NCBI GenBank assembly: GCA_024400565.1
Contig: JAKSMQ010000012.1
Location: 1-45,128, forward strand
Origin: Bacteroidales bacterium
Lineage (GTDB): Bacteria; Bacteroidota; Bacteroidia; Bacteroidales; P3
Length of the DNA stretch: 45,128 nucleotides
Direction: 5' to 3'
Part shown: piece after piece, positions 29,380-38,579 of the stretch
Numbering within the stretch: the first letter of the stretch is position 1
Layout: the number at the start of each line of letters is the position of its first letter
Notes under the pieces: model-generated
The model's input: the letters and a program-made list of their open reading frames with translations, nothing else
Told to the model about the DNA's origin: nothing
Databases searched by the model: none
Position numbers and translations under genes: made by a program

Positions 29380-31137
29380 ATGAAACTGACTTCCAACTTC
29401 AAGGGTGACCTTATGGGTGGTTTGACTGCCGGTATTGTTGCTCTTCCTCTTGCATTGGCTTTTGGTATCCAGGCTTTTGGTGGTGTTGACGACCCCGCAG
29501 CCGCTTCAATGGGTGCTATGGCCGGTCTGATTGGCGCTACCATGCTTGGCTTCTTTGCCTCGCTGTTTGGCGGTACTCCCAGCCAGATCAGCGGTCCTAC
29601 CGGTCCTATGACTGTTGTAACAGCATCCCTCGTGGGTGGTGTATGGGCCAGCTCTAATGGCAATATCTCATCCGTTCTGATCAGCATGGCGTTGGCAGGC
29701 CTGTTCTGCGGCCTTTTCCAATTCCTTTTCGGCGTCATCAAGATCGGTAAATATGTACGCTATATCCCTTATCCTGTACTCTCAGGATTTATGAGCGGTA
29801 TCGGTGTCATCATTATCCTTCAGCAGCTGTATCCCCTCATCGGTCTCAAGGCCAACGGCTCGATGATTGACCTTCTCGTTGGTATTCCTGCTGCTATTGT
29901 TGGCGGTATCTCCATGAAGGCTTTATTGCTTGGTCTGGGTACTATCCTCATTATCGTATTCCTTCCCAAGATTGCCCCCAAGATTACCGCTATTGTTCCC
30001 TCCACCCTCATTGCTCTTATTGTAATGACCGTGGTATCACTCTTCTGCGCTCTTGACGGCAAGCTTATCATTGGCGATATCCCTTCCGGTATTCCGATGC
30101 CTTTCTTCCTGAAAGAAGGTATGGACCTTGCCAGCGTAAATTGGGGCGTAGTTTTGTCTGCAGCCATTATCCCAGGCCTTACTCTTGCAGGTCTCGGATC
30201 CATTGACACACTTCTTACCTCTGTTGTTGCCGACAACATTACCAAAACCAAACATAATCCCAACAAAGAGCTCATGGGCCAGGGTATCGGTAATGCCGTT
30301 GCAGGTCTTTTCTGCGGACTTCCTGGTGCCGGCGCAACCATGCGTACTGTCGTAAACGTAAAATGTGGCGGACGAACCAAACTCAGCGGTATGGTTCACG
30401 CTCTCGTTCTCCTTACCATTATGCTCGCTCTCGGCAACATCGTTAAGTTTGTTCCCCTCTCCGTACTTGCCGGTATTCTGATTACTGTAGGTTGGGGTAT
30501 TATTGACTTCAAGGGCCTCAAGGATCTTCTCCGCATTCCCAGAGCTGATGCTGTCGTACTTGTTGTAGTACTCCTGGTTACCGTATTTGTCGACCTTCTT
30601 ACTGCCGTAGGTATCGGTATGGTAATTGCCTGCGTTCTCTTTATGAAACGTGCTTCCGACCTGGTTGAAGGCGGCTATAGCACAACCACTATGGCAGCAG
30701 ACATGCCCAAAGGATTACCCAGTCCCGGAGAAGCAAACTTCGACAAAACCAAAGCTTGGTCAGATGAAGGAGGCCTCACAGATGAGATGCGTCAGCATAT
30801 CTATGTACAACGCCTTAATGGTCCTATCTTCTTCGGTTCTATCACCCGTTTCCAGGAGGTAATGCACGATGTTCCCTCAGATGTTAAGGTTGTTATTATC
30901 CGTATGAAACTGGTCAGCTTTATGGACCAGAGTGGTCTCTACGCTATGGAAACTGCTATCAAGGATCTGCAGAGTCAGGGCGTTACTGTTCTGATGACTA
31001 TAATCCAGCCACAGCCTATGTACATGCTTAAGACCTTAAAGTTGATTCCCGAACTTGTTCCCGAAGACCATACCTTCAAGACTTTTGAGGATTGTACAGA
31101 TTGGCTGCGCCATCATCTTGACGTTATCGTAAAATAA
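29380..31137 (+). CDS. SulP-family anion transporter with STAS domain
   Basis: 585 residues. Residues about 5-410 form the membrane domain with the SulP opening DLMGGLTAGIVALPLALAFGI, the segment GPTGPMTVV, and G-rich helices such as TLAGLGSIDTLLTSVVAD. The C-terminal STAS domain (about 475-580) includes IYVQRLNGPIFFGSITRF and VVIIRMKLVSFMDQSGLYAM. Members carry sulfate, bicarbonate or other anions with Na+ or H+; the substrate cannot be told from sequence. It is a single-gene unit with its own terminator at 31160; no promoter box was clear in the AT-rich 130 nt upstream. Confidence 0.94.
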   Translation: MKLTSNFKGDLMGGLTAGIVALPLALAFGIQAFGGVDDPAAASMGAMAGLIGATMLGFFASLFGGTPSQISGPTGPMTVVTASLVGGVWASSNGNISSVLISMALAGLFCGLFQFLFGVIKIGKYVRYIPYPVLSGFMSGIGVIIILQQLYPLIGLKANGSMIDLLVGIPAAIVGGISMKALLLGLGTILIIVFLPKIAPKITAIVPSTLIALIVMTVVSLFCALDGKLIIGDIPSGIPMPFFLKEGMDLASVNWGVVLSAAIIPGLTLAGLGSIDTLLTSVVADNITKTKHNPNKELMGQGIGNAVAGLFCGLPGAGATMRTVVNVKCGGRTKLSGMVHALVLLTIMLALGNIVKFVPLSVLAGILITVGWGIIDFKGLKDLLRIPRADAVVLVVVLLVTVFVDLLTAVGIGMVIACVLFMKRASDLVEGGYSTTTMAADMPKGLPSPGEANFDKTKAWSDEGGLTDEMRQHIYVQRLNGPIFFGSITRFQEVMHDVPSDVKVVIIRMKLVSFMDQSGLYAMETAIKDLQSQGVTVLMTIIQPQPMYMLKTLKLIPELVPEDHTFKTFEDCTDWLRHHLDVIVK

Positions 31138-31159
31138 GGTAACTCTTCATACACAAATA

Positions 31160-31190
31160 AAGGGGCCCGCAAATGTCGGGTCCCTTCTTA
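31160..31190 (+). terminator. Intrinsic terminator of the SulP gene
   Basis: AAGGGGCCCG (31160-31169) pairs with CGGGTCCCTT (31177-31186), with one G-U pair and loop CAAATGT, followed by CTTATTTTG. Confidence 0.88.
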
Positions 31191-31433
31191 TTTTGCCTAT
31201 ATCCCAATGACAATAAGATACAAATAAGCCATAACCCAAGCCTACTCAAAAAAGCAGGAATTATTCTAAAACCAAGAAAGGTGAACAGAATAATTATTAT
31301 TTTGCAGACAAAAGATAATAGATCTTATGTGCACGAATAAGATTTCTTCTTCAAGATACTTAAATGAAGCGTAGAGTCTTTTGCCAAAGAAACAAACGGA
31401 TAGGGGTGGTTAAGATATTAATACGACCGACTC

Positions 31434-32129
31434 TTATTCCTGTTGGGCAAGGGCAATCAATTCATCTACCACTTTCTTTACTCCTGTTCCGGCACATTCC
31501 TGGAAAGACTTGATGGGTCGGCTGACAGTTACCGACTTGGGGTCAACAAGATAACAGGATGCATCTCTCGGTACATAATGGATGAGGCCAGCTGCAGGGT
31601 ATACAACCATAGATGTACCTATAACCACAAAATAGTCAGCCTCTTCGCATAAACCGACAGCAGGTTCGAAATTTGGAACAGGCTCAGAGAAGAAGACGAT
31701 GAAAGGTCTCAACTGATTGCCGTCAGGCGCCTTATCTCCCAGTTGGATATCTCTATTCCCAAGGTCAACCTCAAGCGTGAGGTCATCAACACTACACCCC
31801 TTGTTTAATTCACCATGAAGATGTAATACATTTGTTGAACCTGCTCTCTCGTGAAGATCATCGATATTCTGGGTAATAATTCTCACATCATAATATTCTT
31901 CAAGGCGAACCAGTTGGCGATGGCCCTCGTTGGGGGATGCTTTCACCATCTGATGACGGAGCATATTGTAGAAATTGAGTACGACCTCAGGATTCTTCTG
32001 AAGAGCCTCTGGGGTACAGACATCTTCTACACGATAATTCTCCCACATACCATCACTATCTCGGAATGTGCTGAGACCACTCTCGGCGCTAATACCTGCT
32101 CCTGTAAGGACTACAACTTTCTTCTTCAT
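31434..32129 (-). CDS. cobB: Sir2-family NAD-dependent protein deacylase
   Basis: 231 residues with the sirtuin motifs GAGISAESGL (10-19), TFRD, TQNIDDLHERAG (86-97), catalytic His105 (HLHGE) and GTSMVVYPAAG. It removes acyl groups from lysines using NAD+. Two departures are seen. The four zinc-binding cysteines of the small domain are absent (one Cys, at 112, in NKGCSVDD). The Tyr-x-x-Arg pair that CobB/SIRT5 use for succinyl-lysine reads Tyr54-Asn-Met-Leu, with Arg one position later. So it is probably a zinc-free, deacetylase-type member. Its start lies 18 nt after the stop of the OmpA-family gene upstream, so the two are probably co-transcribed. Confidence 0.92.
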   Translation of the reverse strand: MKKKVVVLTGAGISAESGLSTFRDSDGMWENYRVEDVCTPEALQKNPEVVLNFYNMLRHQMVKASPNEGHRQLVRLEEYYDVRIITQNIDDLHERAGSTNVLHLHGELNKGCSVDDLTLEVDLGNRDIQLGDKAPDGNQLRPFIVFFSEPVPNFEPAVGLCEEADYFVVIGTSMVVYPAAGLIHYVPRDASCYLVDPKSVTVSRPIKSFQECAGTGVKKVVDELIALAQQE

Positions 32130-32146
32130 AGCAATTCACATTTTGG

Positions 32147-34072
32147 TTAGAGTATCTTGAGTTCTGTACGGCGGTTCTGCTGACGGCCTTCTTCTGTATC
32201 GTTTGTGGTGATTGGCTTGCTTTCACCATAACCTCTATAAGTCAGTCTGTCCGAAGCAATACCCTGTGATTTAAGGTACTCCATTACCGATTGGGCTCTT
32301 CTTTCGGACAGCAACTGGTTATCGGCCGGCTTGCCCACGTTGTCGGTATGTCCGCCCAATTCAATCTTAATGGAAGGATTGGCCTTAAGAATCTCCACAA
32401 CCTTGTCGAGTTCGACCTTAGACGGGTCAAGAATATCGCTCTTTCCTGTCTCAAAGAAGACATTTCTAAGCGCTATACATTGGCCTTTCTCAATACGGCT
32501 GAGCGGAATGTCTGTTACTACAGTTTCCAGTACATCTCCCTGGTCAGCAAGGGCTTCATGGCTTTGCGAATGGAAGAGATATCCCTTGGCTGAAACGTGG
32601 ATGGCATAATCCTGGGCAGCAGGCATGCTGATTACATAATGGCCTGTAGCCGGGTCGCTGGTGGTCGTTGAGATAATTTCTCCTGTAGCAAGGCTAAGTA
32701 CCGATACTGTGGCTGAGAGTTTCTGCTTGGATGCCTGGTCGTAGACTGTGCCCGACAAGCAAAGCGAGCGCTCTGGGCGAACAGGTACAGGGAGTTCAAA
32801 GGTATAGATATCCTGTTTGCCGTAGCCTCCCTTGCGATCAGAAGAGTAATAAGCCGTACGTGCATCGGCCGATACTATAAGGTTTGTCTCGTCGGAAAGT
32901 GTATTTATAGGATAGCCCAGGTTCTCGGGTTTGCCCCACGACCCATCTTCCTGACGACGGACGCAGAAGAGATCCATTCCTCCCATTCCTGCATGGCCAT
33001 CAGAGGAGAAATAGAGGGTCTTGTCGTCATAATGGATAAATGGACTCATCTCATTGCCAGGGGTATTGATATTTGGACCCAGGTTTTCAGGCTCACTCCA
33101 ACCGGATTTTCCGAAAGTAGTCTTCCAGATGTCCATTCCCCCATAGCCGCCTTTACGGTCACTCACAAAATAGAGTGTGCGGCCATCAATAGAGAAAGTC
33201 GGCTGGGATTCCCACGCACCCGAGTTGACAGGCTGACCCACATTGCGGGGCTTGCTCCATTGGTCGCCTTTTCGGGTACACATATATAGGTCGCAACGTC
33301 CCACGCCGTCCTGTCGTCCGCAAGCGGTAAAGAACATCACTCTTCCATCCTGCGAAATACATTGGGCACCCTCATTATCATTACTGTTTACAGGCTCGGG
33401 CATACGGGTAGACTTACTCCAGTTTCCCTTCTCGTCGCGCAGACTCACATAGAAGTCCTCCTCTTCGTTTATTCCCTGTGCCGTTGTGGGCTTGCGGGGG
33501 AAGCGGCGGGTGAACACAAGAGTGTTATTGTCGGCGGTAAGCGTAGGCAGATATTCGTCATCTTTCGAATTGATAGATGCGCCCATATTCTCTGGGTTGA
33601 AGGGCACGGGATTGGCCATAGCCTTCATTCTGAAATCGGCACAGGCTATTCCATGCTTGGCTTTTGCCTGACTGTCGGCCTTCTTCTTGCGGTCATAGCG
33701 TAAGAAGTTGTTATAGTTCTCCTTAGCCTTGGCATTGTTGCCAGCCTTCAACTCCAGCTCACCCAGCTGCAGCCACGCCTCGGGGAAGAAAGCGGCATCA
33801 ATAGCCACAGCCTCATAATAATATTGCATCGCACCCTCGGCATTCTTGGTGTCAAGATACCATTCTGCCAGCATGATATTGACTTCTATAAACTTAGGAT
33901 CGGCAGCCAGCGCCTGTTCGAAATAGTTTATGGCATCAGCCTCTCGGCTTTGATAAAGAGCCTGCTGACCCTTCTCAAAGAGCTTTATCGCCTTAGAGTT
34001 CTTGGAGCTATAGTTCTGCGCCCACATAGCGAGCGGAAACAACAGTACGAAGAGGATGAATATACGTTTCAT
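32147..34072 (-). CDS. TPR / PD40 beta-propeller / OmpA protein, PorE-like
   Basis: 641 residues: a signal peptide (MKRIFILFVLLFPLAMWA, then Q), TPR repeats (about 25-130), a PD40/WD40-like propeller (about 160-430, repeats such as LYFVSDRKGGYGGMDIWK and LYFSSDGHAGMGGMDLFCV), a carboxypeptidase-regulatory-like domain (about 440-520) and an OmpA peptidoglycan-binding domain (about 535-641, ELGGHTDNVGKPADNQLLSERRA). This four-domain order is that of PorE of the type IX secretion system, but there is no lipobox here whereas PorE is a lipoprotein, so it may be a paralogue. It likely anchors an outer-membrane complex to the wall. Confidence 0.88.
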   Translation of the reverse strand: MKRIFILFVLLFPLAMWAQNYSSKNSKAIKLFEKGQQALYQSREADAINYFEQALAADPKFIEVNIMLAEWYLDTKNAEGAMQYYYEAVAIDAAFFPEAWLQLGELELKAGNNAKAKENYNNFLRYDRKKKADSQAKAKHGIACADFRMKAMANPVPFNPENMGASINSKDDEYLPTLTADNNTLVFTRRFPRKPTTAQGINEEEDFYVSLRDEKGNWSKSTRMPEPVNSNDNEGAQCISQDGRVMFFTACGRQDGVGRCDLYMCTRKGDQWSKPRNVGQPVNSGAWESQPTFSIDGRTLYFVSDRKGGYGGMDIWKTTFGKSGWSEPENLGPNINTPGNEMSPFIHYDDKTLYFSSDGHAGMGGMDLFCVRRQEDGSWGKPENLGYPINTLSDETNLIVSADARTAYYSSDRKGGYGKQDIYTFELPVPVRPERSLCLSGTVYDQASKQKLSATVSVLSLATGEIISTTTSDPATGHYVISMPAAQDYAIHVSAKGYLFHSQSHEALADQGDVLETVVTDIPLSRIEKGQCIALRNVFFETGKSDILDPSKVELDKVVEILKANPSIKIELGGHTDNVGKPADNQLLSERRAQSVMEYLKSQGIASDRLTYRGYGESKPITTNDTEEGRQQNRRTELKIL

Positions 34073-34091
34073 TATGGAGAGTAGGTGGACG

Positions 34092-34850
34092 TTATCTGGT
34101 GGCTATAATCTGTTTAAGGGCAAGACCTGCAAGGGTAAATCCAAAGATGGCAGTAATGTGGGCAATGGCGCCGTTGGTCTGCATCTTATGGAACGACATG
34201 GGAGCCGGCCCTTCAATCGATTCTTCTTGGCAGATGCCCTGATTGGTCATCTGTTCGTCGCTGAACACACATTGGAACTTGCGGGCAGGAAAATCTTTCT
34301 CTTTGCGGAAACGGGCTCTCAGTCGGGCGGCCAGAGGGCATCCTTCCACTTTCCAGAATTCCGCAACCTTGACACGCGTCGGGTCCATCTTCAGGGCTGC
34401 CCCCATCGACGAAAGGAACAGACTGCTGGTGGCTGTAGCCCGACGGATAAGCAGGGCCTTGCTGGCCAGCGAATCGATACAGTCGAGCACGCAGTCATAA
34501 TCCTCCAGACGGAAGCTGTCGGCAGTCGAAGCGTCATAAATCATATTGACGGCCTGTATCTGAGCCTGAGGATTGATGCTGAGCAGACGCTCCCTGAGCA
34601 CGTCGACCTTTACCTGACCGATAGTCTTGCTGGTAGCCATCAGCTGACGGTTGATATTGGTAACGCAAACCACATCGGAGTCGACAATAGTCAGGTTTCT
34701 TATGCCTGAACGGACCAGACTCTCTGCCGCCCAGCTGCCTACACCTCCCACGCCGAAGAGAATAACTTTTGCCGACTGGATACGCTCAATTGCCTCATGA
34801 CCAAGCAGCAACTCGGTCCGACTCAACATTCCCTGTTCTATTTCTTTCAT
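34092..34850 (-). CDS. tcdA: tRNA threonylcarbamoyladenosine dehydratase (TcdA/CsdL)
   Basis: 252 residues of the ThiF/E1-like family. The ATP-binding GVGGVGSWAAESLVRSG (about 34-50) and the acidic VDSDVVCVTNINRQ are canonical, and LDCIDSLASKALLIR follows. It converts t6A37 in tRNAs to the cyclic ct6A form in an ATP-dependent step. The length is typical. Its stop codon is 19 nt before the start of the OmpA-family gene, so the two may be co-transcribed. Confidence 0.93.
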   Translation of the reverse strand: MKEIEQGMLSRTELLLGHEAIERIQSAKVILFGVGGVGSWAAESLVRSGIRNLTIVDSDVVCVTNINRQLMATSKTIGQVKVDVLRERLLSINPQAQIQAVNMIYDASTADSFRLEDYDCVLDCIDSLASKALLIRRATATSSLFLSSMGAALKMDPTRVKVAEFWKVEGCPLAARLRARFRKEKDFPARKFQCVFSDEQMTNQGICQEESIEGPAPMSFHKMQTNGAIAHITAIFGFTLAGLALKQIIATR

Positions 34851-34884
34851 ATTATCTATAACGGAATACGGCCATTTTTATTGC

Positions 34885-34919
34885 ATAAGCCAGCAAGAGA
34901 CAATCTCCCGCTGGCTTAT
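34885..34919 (-). terminator. Hairpin between cysS and tcdA, probable terminator
   Basis: ATAAGCCAGC (34885-34894) pairs with GCTGGCTTAT (34910-34919), a perfect 10-bp stem. On the minus strand it is followed by GCAATAAAAATGG and not by a T-run, so termination may be weak or the element may have another role. Confidence 0.5.
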
Positions 34920-34943
34920 CCTTATGGAAAAATAGTGTTGTTT

Positions 34944-36413
34944 CTATTTCAGCTCCCAGGTGGCACCATCCTTGCCATCCTTGACGGCAATACCTATCTC
35001 GGCGAGGGTGTCGCGTATTTTGTCGCTGGTAGCCCAATCCTTGTTGGCCTTGGCCTGAGCACGTACATCGAGGACCATCTTCATCAGTCCGTCGAGCAAC
35101 TGAGTGTTGTTGCCGGTAGCCTCGTCCTTAAGACCCATGATTTCGAATACGAAGGTATCGAATACGCCCTTCAGCTCGTCGATGTCGGCCTGGGTGAGGG
35201 TAGCTTTCTTATCGTTTACGGTATTGATAAGCTTGGCCATATCGAACAGATGAGAAATCACGATGGGAGTATTCATATCGTCATTCATGGCGTCGTAGCA
35301 TTTCTGGCGATATTCCTTCACGTCTACGCTCGAAGTCTTGCTGGGCTGAAGACCCTTGAGGGTCTTGTAGGCCTGCATGAGACGGCTGTAGCCCTTCTCT
35401 GCGGCCTGAAGGGCCTCGTTGCTGAAGTCGACCGTGCTGCGGTAGTGGGCCTGAAGGATGAAGAAACGGATGGTCATAGGGGTATAGGCCTGGGTGAGCA
35501 GCTTGTGGTTGCCGGTAAAGAACTCATCGAGGGTGATGAAGTTGCCGAGGCTCTTGCCCATCTTCTGACCGTTGATGGTAATCATATTGTTATGCATCCA
35601 GTATTTGCAGGGGCCATGACCGGTAACGGCGGTAGCCTGTGCAATCTCGCTCTCATGATGAGGGAACATAAGGTCCATTCCGCCACCATGGATGTCGAAG
35701 GTCTCGCCCAGATATTTGCATCCCATGGCGGTACATTCTGTATGCCAGCCGGGGAATCCGACGCTCCAGGGTGAGTTCCAGCGCATGATGTGTTCGGGAG
35801 AAGCCTTCTTCCAAAGAGCAAAGTCGGCGGTTTCACGCTTCTCGCTCTGACCGTCGAGGTCGCGGGTGGTAGAGAGCATCTCGTCAATTACGCGACCGCT
35901 GAGACAGCCGTATTTCTTGGTGTCTTCCTGGTATTTGCGTACATCAAAGTAAACCGAGCCGTTGCTCTCGTAGGCGTAGCCCTTTTCGATAATCTTCTCA
36001 ACAAGTTCAATCTGCTCGATAATGTGACCGCTGGCATGAGGTTCGATGCTGGGACGGAGCACATTGAGAGCATCCATGGCTGCATGGTAGCGGTTGGTAT
36101 AATATTGTGCCACCTCCATGGGTTCGAGCTGTTCGAGACGTGCCTTCTTTGCAATCTTATCCTCACCCTCGTCGGCATCGTGCTCGAGGTGTCCTACGTC
36201 GGTAATATTGCGGACATAGCGTACCTTGTAGCCCAGATGCTGCAGATAGCGGAACACCAGGTCAAAGGTAATAGCGGGACGGGCGTGGCCCAGATGGCCG
36301 TCGCCATATACGGTAGGGCCGCATACATACATGCCTACATGAGGCGCGTTGAGCGGACGGAAAGGTTCTTTGGTACGGCTAAGCGAATTGTGAATATATA
36401 AAACTTGTTCCAT
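34944..36413 (-). CDS. cysS: Cysteinyl-tRNA synthetase
   Basis: 489 residues from the ATG at 36413 (a start at 36428 would add five residues). It charges tRNA-Cys. The zinc-binding Cys in [20 protein letters not shown] is followed by the HIGH-type motif (GHLGHAR), and the KMSKS motif appears as KMGKSLGN. Further zinc ligands are [12 protein letters not shown] and the HHESE segment ([14 protein letters not shown]). The length is standard. A -7 promoter box lies 54 nt upstream; acetate kinase is divergent. Confidence 0.96.
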   Translation of the reverse strand: MEQVLYIHNSLSRTKEPFRPLNAPHVGMYVCGPTVYGDGHLGHARPAITFDLVFRYLQHLGYKVRYVRNITDVGHLEHDADEGEDKIAKKARLEQLEPMEVAQYYTNRYHAAMDALNVLRPSIEPHASGHIIEQIELVEKIIEKGYAYESNGSVYFDVRKYQEDTKKYGCLSGRVIDEMLSTTRDLDGQSEKRETADFALWKKASPEHIMRWNSPWSVGFPGWHTECTAMGCKYLGETFDIHGGGMDLMFPHHESEIAQATAVTGHGPCKYWMHNNMITINGQKMGKSLGNFITLDEFFTGNHKLLTQAYTPMTIRFFILQAHYRSTVDFSNEALQAAEKGYSRLMQAYKTLKGLQPSKTSSVDVKEYRQKCYDAMNDDMNTPIVISHLFDMAKLINTVNDKKATLTQADIDELKGVFDTFVFEIMGLKDEATGNNTQLLDGLMKMVLDVRAQAKANKDWATSDKIRDTLAEIGIAVKDGKDGATWELK

Positions 36414-36466
36414 AGTAATGTATTTCAATCTATTGACCTATACCAGGCCGATTTTCATTTCATCTG

Positions 36467-36474
36467 CAAAAATA
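36467..36474 (-). promoter_or_regulatory. Bacteroidetes -7 box (TATTTTTG) for cysS
   Basis: The minus strand reads CGTATTTTTGCAG, 54 nt upstream of the cysS start. The -33 position is not clear. Confidence 0.55.
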
Positions 36475-36537
36475 CGAGTTTTTTTCCAATTGGAAGATAA
36501 AAAACTAGTTTTTTACTGATAGTTCCTTTTTTTTGTG

Positions 36538-36545
36538 TATCTTTG
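36538..36545 (+). promoter_or_regulatory. Bacteroidetes -7 box (TATCTTTG) for ackA
   Basis: TATCTTTG lies 82 nt upstream of the ackA start. No clear TTTG at 19-21 bp. Confidence 0.55.
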
Positions 36546-36626
36546 AAATTCGAAAAGCGTTGTGTTCCGCCTTAGGGCCAGCGCCACATATGTTTTGAGA
36601 ATTAACAACTTAACACAATCGTAATA

Positions 36627-37829
36627 ATGAAAATTCTTGTCCTGAATTGCGGCAGTTCATCCATCAAGTACCAGCTTATCGACATGGATGCTCAGGCCAA
36701 CGCCACCGTAATGGCAAAAGGTCTTTTGGAAAGAATAGGCCTTGAAATGGGCGAATTCACCCATAAATACAACGGAGAGAAACACTACGAACAGCTCCCC
36801 ATCCCCACCCATACCGATGGTATCAAGATTGTTCTCAACGCCCTTACCGACCCCAAGATGGGTGTCATCAAGGACCTCAACGAGATTAGCGCTGTGGGCA
36901 ACCGCGTAGCCCATGGCGGCGAGCTCTTTGCCGGCAGCTGCCTCGTTACCGACGAGGTAATCGAGAAGATCAAATCTCTTACCGACCTGGCTCCTCTCCA
37001 CACTCCTGGCAACCTGGCAGGCGTTTACGCTATGCGCGAGGTTCTTCCCAACGTGAAGCAGACCGTAGTCTTCGATACCGCCTTCCACCAGACCCTTCCC
37101 CCCAAGGCATATCTCTATGGCCTTCCCTACGAATACTACAAGAAATATGGCATCCGTCGCTATGGTTTCCACGGCACCAGCCACAAGTTTGTAGCCGAAA
37201 AGGCTGCCAAGATGATAGGCAAGGACTGGAAAGACCTCAAGATCATCTCCTGCCATCTCGGTAGCGGCGCTTCTATCTGCGCTATCGACCACGGAAAATC
37301 GGTCGACACCTCTATGGGTATGACTCCTCTCGAGGGCCTCGTAATGGGTTCACGTCCTGGCGACGTTGACCCTGGCGCACTCACCTATCTCATCGAGAAA
37401 GAGGGCATGAACTGGAAGGAAGTATCCACCATGCTCAACAAGAAATGCGGTCTTGTAGGCATCAGCGGCGGACGTCAGGATATGCGCGACATCCGTGCCG
37501 GACGCGACGAAGGCGACGAGCGTTGCACCTATGCTTTCGACATGTTCGCTTATCGCGTAAAGAAATACATCGGAGCCTATATGGCTGCCATGAACGGCTG
37601 CGACATCCTCCTTATGACTGGAGGCATCGGCGAGAACGCATGGTTTATGCGTCACCCCATCCTCGAGAATATGGAATTCCTCGGCATCAAGGTTGATATG
37701 AGTCTCAACGACGGCATGATGGGTGAAGACCGCATCATCAGTACCCCCGATTCCAAGGTTACCACCATCGTCGTTACTACCGACGAAGAGTATGTTATTG
37801 CAAGCGATACCTATCGCCTCGTTCAATAA
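36627..37829 (+). CDS. ackA: Acetate kinase
   Basis: 400 residues, the normal length. It transfers phosphate between acetyl phosphate and ADP, giving ATP and acetate in fermentation. The phosphate-binding loop LNCGSSSIKYQL (5-16), the family signatures VVFDTAFHQTLPP and RRYGFHGTSHKFV, and LMTGGIGENAWFMRH are all present. In many Bacteroidales ackA is directly downstream of pta; here the upstream neighbour is the divergent cysS, so pta must lie elsewhere. It has its own promoter box and a strong terminator at 37863. Confidence 0.97.
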   Translation: MKILVLNCGSSSIKYQLIDMDAQANATVMAKGLLERIGLEMGEFTHKYNGEKHYEQLPIPTHTDGIKIVLNALTDPKMGVIKDLNEISAVGNRVAHGGELFAGSCLVTDEVIEKIKSLTDLAPLHTPGNLAGVYAMREVLPNVKQTVVFDTAFHQTLPPKAYLYGLPYEYYKKYGIRRYGFHGTSHKFVAEKAAKMIGKDWKDLKIISCHLGSGASICAIDHGKSVDTSMGMTPLEGLVMGSRPGDVDPGALTYLIEKEGMNWKEVSTMLNKKCGLVGISGGRQDMRDIRAGRDEGDERCTYAFDMFAYRVKKYIGAYMAAMNGCDILLMTGGIGENAWFMRHPILENMEFLGIKVDMSLNDGMMGEDRIISTPDSKVTTIVVTTDEEYVIASDTYRLVQ

Positions 37830-37862
37830 TCATCTAAGATGGAATTCTCAGACTGACCATAC

Positions 37863-37888
37863 AAGCCACCCTTCACGGGGTGGCTTTT
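37863..37888 (+). terminator. Intrinsic terminator of ackA
   Basis: AAGCCACCC (37863-37871) pairs with GGGTGGCTT (37878-37886), with a 6-nt loop, followed by TTCT. Confidence 0.88.
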
Positions 37889-37961
37889 CTCGGCTTCAGA
37901 GAAGAATCCTATCTCCGCAGTCTGGCGACCTCACATCCTTACCCTCACAACGCAGAATCTC

Positions 37962-38501
37962 ATGCCCACCAGTCACATACCACCCTCCTCATTCCTGGCC
38001 ATCGACTTCGAAACCGCCAACGCCCGTCCTGCTTCTATCTGCGAAGTAGGCATCTGCGTGGTCAGGGAGGGCGAAGTGGTCGAAACCCGCTCGTGGCTCG
38101 TACAGCCCGAAGACAACTACTATCAGTATTGGAACATCAAGGTTCATGGCATTCATCCCGAGGATACCCAGGATGCCCCTTCCTTTCCCGAGGTGTGGGA
38201 GGAGATAGAACGGCTCTATATGGATGAATTCGACACCCTTGTAGCCCACAATGTCGCCTTCGACCGCACCTGTCTCTCCCAGGCGGCCAGAGAGCATGGG
38301 CTCCATCTTCCCCAGCTCAGGTGGTTCTGCTCCCTGCAGAAAGCACGACGCACCTATTCTCTGCCCAAATACAATCTGGGATTCCTCTGCGAGCAGCTGG
38401 GCATACCCGAAGGCACCCACCATCGGGCTGGCGACGATGCCGAGATGTGCGCCCGACTCTTCCTCCGCGAACTGGCGGACGAAAGACTGAAAGCAGAATA
38501 A
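37962..38501 (+). CDS. DnaQ-like 3'-5' exonuclease (DEDDh family)
   Basis: 179 residues. Exo I is AIDFETAN (about 11-18), Exo II is AHNVAFDRTCL, and Exo III is HHRAGDDAEMCARLF, giving the D-E-D-D-h metal and catalytic residues. It resembles the epsilon subunit of DNA polymerase III and small stand-alone exonucleases used in repair. There is no extra domain. The start ATG at 37962 lies 74 nt after the ackA terminator; no promoter box was recognised between them. Confidence 0.92.
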   Translation: MPTSHIPPSSFLAIDFETANARPASICEVGICVVREGEVVETRSWLVQPEDNYYQYWNIKVHGIHPEDTQDAPSFPEVWEEIERLYMDEFDTLVAHNVAFDRTCLSQAAREHGLHLPQLRWFCSLQKARRTYSLPKYNLGFLCEQLGIPEGTHHRAGDDAEMCARLFLRELADERLKAE

Positions 38502-38579
38502 CCGCCATCCGTAATCCCCCTTTTTCGCCCCCAAACAGTCGGCACGCTCTCTCGGGGTTCTCGGCAAACTATGGGCATT
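38502..38579. other. Short spacer before the long 11-bp array
   Basis: No gene is seen. The last part (from about 38547) already looks 11-bp periodic (CTCTCTCGGGG, TTCTCGGCAAA, CTATGGGCATT), so the array may begin here in decayed form. Confidence 0.4.
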
